Below, piece by piece: positions 59,189-64,000 of a stretch of DNA of 64,000 nucleotides (positions are counted from its first letter, which is position 1; each line of letters begins with the position of its first letter). The notes below the pieces were generated by a model, which saw only the letters and a program-made list of their open reading frames with translations, was not told the DNA's origin and ran no database searches. Position numbers and translations under genes: made by a program. Source of the stretch: Clostridium sp. AT4 (GTDB taxonomy: Bacteria; Bacillota; Clostridia; Lachnospirales; Lachnospiraceae); the NCBI RefSeq assembly GCF_001517625.2, contig NZ_LN999828.1:1628303-1692302 (forward strand). Reading direction: 5' to 3'.

Positions 59189-60907
59189 TTATACCTCGAT
59201 AAGCTCTACTTGTTTCTGGGTTTTTACATCCAGCAATCCTCTGTCTGTAAGCTTTAATGCCGGGGAAACAGGAAGCGCCAGAGTAGACATGGACATGATT
59301 TCATTATTATTTTTATATCCCAGAGAAGCCATGCTCTTTCTTATCTGTCCCAGTTCACAGGAAAGTTTTTCAAGAGAACCTTCATTTATAATTCCTGCCA
59401 CATTCAGCTGTACCTGCCCCAGACAACAGCCGTCTGAAAAAATACAGTATCCTCCCTCAAGCTCTAAAATACGTTTCTGAGCCAAAACCATATCCTCAGG
59501 AGAAGTTCCTAAAACCAGCAGATTATGACTGTCATGACACCAGGTTGTAGCTGCAGCTCCCTTCTTTGCAAATGCTCCTTCCACAAGTCCGTAACCTATA
59601 TTTCCATTTTTTCCGTGGCGCTCATAGAGAACTGCCAGACTCAGCCCTGCTTCCTGCCAGCAGACAATTCCATCCTTTACCGGAAGCTGACGCTTTATGT
59701 GTCGGGTTGCTGTTCCGAATGTATTAATCTGCATCACATTGGCTGTAACATGCCCAAATTTCACCGGTGCTTTCAAGATGAAATCCTCCAGTACAGCCGG
59801 CCTGCAGTGGACGGAATGATAAAAATGCTCCGGAAAGTTCGTTTCTTCTTCCATACCGCAGCGGGAATCTCCCTCAATCCAGGCAAGGCGTCCTTCTTTC
59901 ACCACTGCTTCCGGTTCCATGGTATCCAGATCTTTAAGGAACACAAAATCAGCCAGTTTTCCCGGACCAATCATTCCTCTGTCATCCAGATGCATTCTTC
60001 TGGCCGGTGTATAAGTGGCACAGTAAATTGCCTTTTCCACCGGCATTCCTGCCAGAACAGCTGTCCGCACAATCTGATTCAGATGCCCCTTCAAAAGCTG
60101 ATCCGGCATAACATCATCCGTTACAAGTGCAGTATTTTCGTACAGATTATAATGGTTCAGCGTTTCTACCACCTCGGGCGTCAGGGATTTTCTCTGCAGT
60201 TCCAGAAACATTCCAAGATCTGTCTTTTCCAGAACAGACTCGGGAGTCTGCTGAGTATGATCCGCATCAATTCCTTCATAAATAAACCGGTTTAAGTCAG
60301 CACCGGAAATTCTGGGGCAATGTCCCTCCAAACGGATATCCCTTCCTCTTTTCTTCCGACACAGACGAATCATCTGCCGAATCGGCGTATCTCTGTCATC
60401 TTCAGGAGCCAGCTGCTTAAAATTCATCACTTCTCCCAGACAAAGGATATTTCTGTCCTCCAAAAGAGCTGCTGCATCCTCAGGTGTAATAGTGGCTCCA
60501 GATGTTTCCAAAGCTGTATCTGTAGCCGGAACGCTGGAAGGAATAGCCCAGAAAATATCCATTTCTGTTTTCTGAGATTGAAATTCCGCAATCCCTTTCA
60601 TGCCGAACACATTGGCAATCTCATGTGCATCTGCCACTATCGTTGTAGTCCCATGAGACAGAGCCAGCGGTCCGAAACGGGACGGACAGGTCATGGAGCT
60701 TTCTATATGCATATGAATATCAATCAGCCCCGGGATCATATAACGCCCCTGCGCATCATAGACGGGAACGCCTTCGGGATAAACACCCGAATTAACAGGA
60801 AGGACGGCATAAAAACGGCCGTCCTTTACAGCTGCATCCCGGAGTTCAAAACACTGACGGAAAGTCTGGTAGATATTGACATTTCTTATAATATAATCCG
60901 GGGACAT
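59189..60907 (-). CDS. ade: Adenine deaminase
   Basis: Converts adenine to hypoxanthine. 572 residues matching the AdeC family: metal site LIDIHMHIESSMTCPSRFG near residue 62, TTIVADAHEIANVFGM near 88, RLEGHCPRISGADLNRFI near 196, ALVTDDVMPDQLLKGHL near 275, and the C-terminal LVLGTSPEDMVLAQKRI near 472. The C-terminal domain is complete. It follows the solute-binding protein gene by 13 bases and precedes a second amidohydrolase by 2, in the same direction, giving an operon that links uptake to base deamination. Confidence 0.95.
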   Translation of the reverse strand: MSPDYIIRNVNIYQTFRQCFELRDAAVKDGRFYAVLPVNSGVYPEGVPVYDAQGRYMIPGLIDIHMHIESSMTCPSRFGPLALSHGTTTIVADAHEIANVFGMKGIAEFQSQKTEMDIFWAIPSSVPATDTALETSGATITPEDAAALLEDRNILCLGEVMNFKQLAPEDDRDTPIRQMIRLCRKKRGRDIRLEGHCPRISGADLNRFIYEGIDADHTQQTPESVLEKTDLGMFLELQRKSLTPEVVETLNHYNLYENTALVTDDVMPDQLLKGHLNQIVRTAVLAGMPVEKAIYCATYTPARRMHLDDRGMIGPGKLADFVFLKDLDTMEPEAVVKEGRLAWIEGDSRCGMEEETNFPEHFYHSVHCRPAVLEDFILKAPVKFGHVTANVMQINTFGTATRHIKRQLPVKDGIVCWQEAGLSLAVLYERHGKNGNIGYGLVEGAFAKKGAAATTWCHDSHNLLVLGTSPEDMVLAQKRILELEGGYCIFSDGCCLGQVQLNVAGIINEGSLEKLSCELGQIRKSMASLGYKNNNEIMSMSTLALPVSPALKLTDRGLLDVKTQKQVELIEV

Positions 60908-60920
60908 AGTTCCTGCTCCT

Positions 60921-61976
60921 TTAGTTATTGATAATTCTGTTCCACTGATCGATCCACTGATTTAAAAGAGGATTAACAAAGCCATAGTCCAGAACTTTTG
61001 CTTTTTCTGCTGCCGGACCGTATGTCATATTTTGGGACTCCTCCTCTGTAAACGTAACTGTTTTATTCGTTGGAGCCTCATTTAAGGCTTTTCCTGTCTT
61101 AGACTGAAGCTCTGCACTTAAACGGTAATTTAAATACTCATAAGCCAGTTCTTTATTCTGGCAATTCTTCGTAATACTGATGGTGTTAAAATTCGCATAG
61201 GTTCCTTCCGGAGTTACGTATACAAGATCAGGATTTGCTGCCTTAATCGTCGGAACACCAAAGTCTCCCACTACAGCAGCTGCTACTTCACCGGACGTAA
61301 ACATGTTGATCAGGTCTGAGGATTTGGCATATGTTTTTACCAGATTTGGCTTTAACTCCTCCAGTGCCTTAAAAGCAGCCTCTCCGTTATCGGTTTTAAT
61401 ATCAACTCCTGCATGATCACTGGCCATATATACCATAGCCGGTCCGAAGGTTGTAGTAATCTCGGGAATAGATACCATACCTGCCAGTTCCGGCTTCCAC
61501 AGATCATCAAAGCCTGTAATCTCAAACCCTACTGCTTCCGGATTATACATAATCCCAATACTGTTAATAGTATAAGGAACACCCTGACCATTGTCAGCCA
61601 GCGTCTTTGCTGCCGCGATCAGATCAGAGGCATGTTCAATTTTACTTAAATCAATGGTCTCAAACAAACCTTCCTCTGCACCCTTGGCAGCCATAGCCTG
61701 AGACAGTTCAATTACATCAATCGTAGTTTCACTGTCTGCCTTCAGCTTAGTATATCTGTCATTGGTTCCTCCGGTTTCTGTCACAATCTGGCAGTTAAAC
61801 TGCTCTTCAAAAGGAGCATAAACCTCCTCTGCTGAAATATCCTCACTCAAACCATACGTAGACAGAACCAGTTTCTGCTTTCCACCTGCCTGTGCACCTT
61901 CTCCTTCTGCTCCACCGGAACAGGCTGTTACTGCCATAGCTGCCATGCAGACTGCTGCTAATACTCTCTTTTTCAT
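60921..61976 (-). CDS. ABC transporter solute-binding protein (PotD/thiamine-type)
   Basis: 351-residue extracytoplasmic lipoprotein: signal KKRVLAAVCMAAMAVTACSG with the lipid Cys, then a small-cluster type II binding fold (VLSTYGLSEDISAEEVYAPF, TKLKADSETTIDVIELS, YTINSIGIMYNPEAVGFEIT). It resembles spermidine/putrescine (PotD) and iron/thiamine binding proteins; the residues that would settle the ligand cannot be judged. Its operon partners are an ATPase and two permeases upstream and adenine deaminase downstream, so the ligand may be a purine, nucleobase or polyamine. Confidence 0.9.
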   Translation of the reverse strand: MKKRVLAAVCMAAMAVTACSGGAEGEGAQAGGKQKLVLSTYGLSEDISAEEVYAPFEEQFNCQIVTETGGTNDRYTKLKADSETTIDVIELSQAMAAKGAEEGLFETIDLSKIEHASDLIAAAKTLADNGQGVPYTINSIGIMYNPEAVGFEITGFDDLWKPELAGMVSIPEITTTFGPAMVYMASDHAGVDIKTDNGEAAFKALEELKPNLVKTYAKSSDLINMFTSGEVAAAVVGDFGVPTIKAANPDLVYVTPEGTYANFNTISITKNCQNKELAYEYLNYRLSAELQSKTGKALNEAPTNKTVTFTEEESQNMTYGPAAEKAKVLDYGFVNPLLNQWIDQWNRIINN

Positions 61977-62015
61977 CTTTTTTCTCCTTTTATAATAATT
62001 TCAATTTTCTGCTTT

Positions 62016-63056
62016 TTACCGCCGTACCAGAACCAGCTTATCCTCAGGAAGATACAGACGAATCTGATCCCCCTCAGCATAGATACATTCCGTATTCATG
62101 TTAACCTTCAGAACACCAGCAGCTGTTTCCACTTCATACTGATAGCTCTTTCCAAGAAAGGTGCGAACGCCGATTCTTCCGGTAATAACATTTTCCTGCT
62201 GATCCGGTTCTGCAATACGGATATCATCCGGTCTGATCGTTCCTGTAAATCCTCCTTCCGGACATTCCATAAAAGAACAGAAACGGCTCTGACCGCCTGC
62301 AAGATAACTTCCGTCCTCACATCTTTCCATATTCAGGAAATTTTCAAATCCAATAAACCGGGCTACAAACTCTGTGGCAGGCTGTCTGTAAATCTGTTCC
62401 GGTGTGTCATACTGTTCGATGATCCCTCCATTCATAACAGCCACTTTATCAGAAATAGAGAAACATTCTTCCTGATCGTGAGTAACAAACAAAGTAGTAA
62501 TTCCCAGTTTTTTCTGAAGGCGCTTAATTTCGACTCTCATACTGATGCGAAGTTTTGCATCAAGATTACTCAGGGGCTCATCTAAAAGAAGAAGCTTAGG
62601 TTCGATTACCAGTGCTCTCGCAAGAGCAACTCTCTGTCTTTGTCCACCGGACATTTCTCTCGGAAAACGGCCAGACAGCTCTGTCAGGCCGCAAACCTCC
62701 AGAATCTCTTTTACCTTTCTGTCAATCTGTGCCTTATCCATCTTGCGCGTACGCAGTCCAAAAGCCACATTATCATATACCGTCAGATGCGGAAAAAGGG
62801 CATAGCTTTGAAATACTATTCCAAAATTTCGCTTGTGTACCGGAACCTTTGTCATATCTTCTCCGTCCAGTGTAAAGGTTCCTTCACCTGGTTCAATAAA
62901 GCCGGCCACTACCCGAAGAGTCGTAGTCTTTCCGCATCCGCTGGGACCAAGGAGTGATACCAGCTCGCCTTTTTCCACAGACAGATCCAGGCCCTTTAAG
63001 ATCTGTTTTTTCTTATCATAGCTGACGCCGATTTTCTCTAATGTCATAAATGCCAT
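62016..63056 (-). CDS. ABC transporter ATP-binding protein (PotA/FbpC type)
   Basis: 346-residue ATPase with a C-terminal TOBE domain. Walker A GPSGCGKTT near residue 37, Q-loop VFQSYALFPHLTVYDNVAFG, signature MSGGQRQRVALARAL near 135, Walker B LLLLDEPLSNLDA near 156, and H-loop FVTHDQEECFSISD. The TOBE domain begins near 280 (FTGTIRPDDIRIAEPDQQ). It lies 39 bases upstream of the binding-protein gene and 12 after the permease. Group is the polyamine/iron/thiamine importers; specificity must come from the binding protein. Confidence 0.94.
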   Translation of the reverse strand: MAFMTLEKIGVSYDKKKQILKGLDLSVEKGELVSLLGPSGCGKTTTLRVVAGFIEPGEGTFTLDGEDMTKVPVHKRNFGIVFQSYALFPHLTVYDNVAFGLRTRKMDKAQIDRKVKEILEVCGLTELSGRFPREMSGGQRQRVALARALVIEPKLLLLDEPLSNLDAKLRISMRVEIKRLQKKLGITTLFVTHDQEECFSISDKVAVMNGGIIEQYDTPEQIYRQPATEFVARFIGFENFLNMERCEDGSYLAGGQSRFCSFMECPEGGFTGTIRPDDIRIAEPDQQENVITGRIGVRTFLGKSYQYEVETAAGVLKVNMNTECIYAEGDQIRLYLPEDKLVLVRR

Positions 63057-63068
63057 TTTCTTATCCTC

Positions 63069-63851
63069 CTATTTTGCCAGTGAAGCAATTCCCAGGGTCC
63101 TGTCCACGATCACCATAATAAGTACAGTAGCTGCCATTAAAAGCACAGAAACAGCGGACACCGTAGGGTCATAATTGTATTCAATATAATTCATCAGTGT
63201 TGCCGGGAAGGTGCTGACACCGGGACCCGTTAAAAACATGGATACAGGAATATTATTAAATGAGTTGATAAAAGCCAGCATAAAAGCAGATGAAATACCG
63301 GAGGTTACATTGGGGAGAACCACTTTAAAAAATGCTGCTCCCTTAGGACATCCCAGACTCCAGGCAGCTTCTTCAATAGAAAAATCAAACTGCTCCATAG
63401 CAGAACCAACTACACGGATTACATAAGGCAGAGTTACAAGAAAATGGCCTGCCAGAAGACTTGCCATAACCGGAAGGCGGAAAGTCAGGATCAGGAACTG
63501 ATACAGGATAAAACCTACTACAATCCCAGGAACAATGGTTGGAGACAAAAATACGGATTGCAGAAGCTGTTTTCCGCGGATTCCTGACCGTGCCAGTGCG
63601 TATGCTGCAGGAATTCCCACCAAAAGAGCAATAAAGGTTGCAAGGAATGCCACTTCCAGACTGGTCAGAAAGGAACGCCGGAAAGACTTCAAAGCAAAAA
63701 CATTTCCAAACCATTTTAGGGAAAAAGAATCAATTGGAAATGTAATCGCACTTCCTCCTCCAAAAGCCGTAACGGTAATAATCACCAGAGGGATCATCAA
63801 AAACAAAAATACCAGGACAGCGTAAACTGTCAGCCAACGGTTCTTTTTCAT
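63069..63851 (-). CDS. ABC transporter permease (PotC type)
   Basis: 260-residue membrane permease with about six helices and the EAA loop: SMEQFDFSIEEAAWSLGCPKGAAFF near residue 154 (seen here as EEAAWSLGCPKGA..FKVVLP). N-terminus LTVYAVLVFLFLMIPLVIIT. It belongs to the PotC/CysW-type group and pairs with the permease whose end is seen just upstream (stop overlaps this start: TAATG). Confidence 0.92.
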   Translation of the reverse strand: MKKNRWLTVYAVLVFLFLMIPLVIITVTAFGGGSAITFPIDSFSLKWFGNVFALKSFRRSFLTSLEVAFLATFIALLVGIPAAYALARSGIRGKQLLQSVFLSPTIVPGIVVGFILYQFLILTFRLPVMASLLAGHFLVTLPYVIRVVGSAMEQFDFSIEEAAWSLGCPKGAAFFKVVLPNVTSGISSAFMLAFINSFNNIPVSMFLTGPGVSTFPATLMNYIEYNYDPTVSAVSVLLMAATVLIMVIVDRTLGIASLAK

Positions 63852-64000
63852 TATTTTCCTCCTCTTTTATCCAATCTTGCTGCCAGAGCATTAAAGCCCC
63901 TGATTACTATAAGAGTAATTACGATCATAATCAGCGCTACTGCAGAAGCCCCGTTCCAATCCCCTACAGACATGGCTCTCTGATAAATCAGAGTTGCCAG
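63851..64000 (-). CDS. ABC transporter permease (PotB type), C-terminal end only
   Basis: The right edge holds the last 49 residues of a membrane permease, frame open through 64000: LATLIYQRAMSVGDWNGASA then a membrane segment VALIMIVITLIVI and the end NALAARLDKRGGK. This matches the C-terminus of a PotB-type partner of the permease at 63069-63851. The rest of the gene, and any further upstream genes, are outside the window. Confidence 0.85.
   Translation of the reverse strand: MATLIYQRAMSVGDWNGASAVALIMIVITLIVIRGFNALAARLDKRGGK

Noticed and set aside
1-64000. Prophage, transposon, CRISPR array or genomic island
   Set aside because: No integrase, transposase, phage structural gene, Cas gene, long direct repeats or tRNA-flanked boundaries were noticed; composition and gene order look like ordinary chromosome.

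Overview
The window looks like chromosome from a spore-forming, Gram-positive member of the Clostridia, most likely the family Lachnospiraceae. This is inferred from gene content: a GerA/SpoVAF-type germination protein, a LysM-GH18 cortex-lytic-type enzyme, glgC/glgD, diaminopimelate dehydrogenase, QueH, GGAGG-type ribosome binding sites and a lysine (L-box) riboswitch. I see no rRNA, tRNA, transposase, phage gene or CRISPR array. Coding density is high and most genes lie on the minus strand.

Layout. 1-5.5 kb: maltose/alpha-glucan module (PTS IIC-IIB permease, an exo/endonuclease-phosphatase family protein, malQ) divergent from a LacI-type regulator. 5.5-13.5 kb: a small TetR operon with an inverted repeat at its promoter, then a TetR-HlyD-RND efflux operon, a second TetR gene and a DUF4349 lipoprotein. 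13.5-16.6 kb: csoR-copA copper operon with two CsoR-type operators; copA ends in a CopZ-like domain that has its own ribosome binding site. 16.6-28.6 kb: housekeeping genes (HPr, queH, rpoD, lipid kinase, mutY, birA, argF, patatin, rRNA methyltransferase, nadE, tcdA). 28.6-34.5 kb: an Rrf2 regulator, a candidate small RNA, the germination gene, cupin and galT, then a three-gene group (Gx transporter, FMN-bind-like protein, NusG domain II protein) that resembles part of flavin-based electron-transfer loci. 34.5-44.9 kb: small membrane proteins, DUF1576 coupled to a molybdopterin oxidoreductase, ddh, the GH18 enzyme, nth, an amidohydrolase and an AGCS-family symporter, headed by a clear lysine riboswitch with its terminator. 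45-56.8 kb: GNAT acetyltransferase, glgC-glgD, a choline-binding-repeat type secreted protein, nagA, a GltD-like flavoprotein, a run of small genes including one broken by a frameshift and one 49-residue membrane protein, a YibE/F protein and a secreted metallophosphatase. 56.9-64 kb: cobaltochelatase CbiK and one purine-flavoured operon (spermidine/iron-type ABC transporter, adenine deaminase, second deaminase-like amidohydrolase) that runs off the right end.

The most unusual points are: the lysine riboswitch in front of a symporter whose family is usually called alanine/glycine:cation; a promoter-hairpins-terminator unit on the minus strand at about 29.16-29.29 kb that looks like an unassigned structured RNA; an internal start in copA that could release a copper chaperone; a promoter-proximal terminator in front of tcdA; and the coupling of an unassigned ABC transporter with two purine-type deaminases. 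All functions are read from sequence motifs by eye; no database search was possible.
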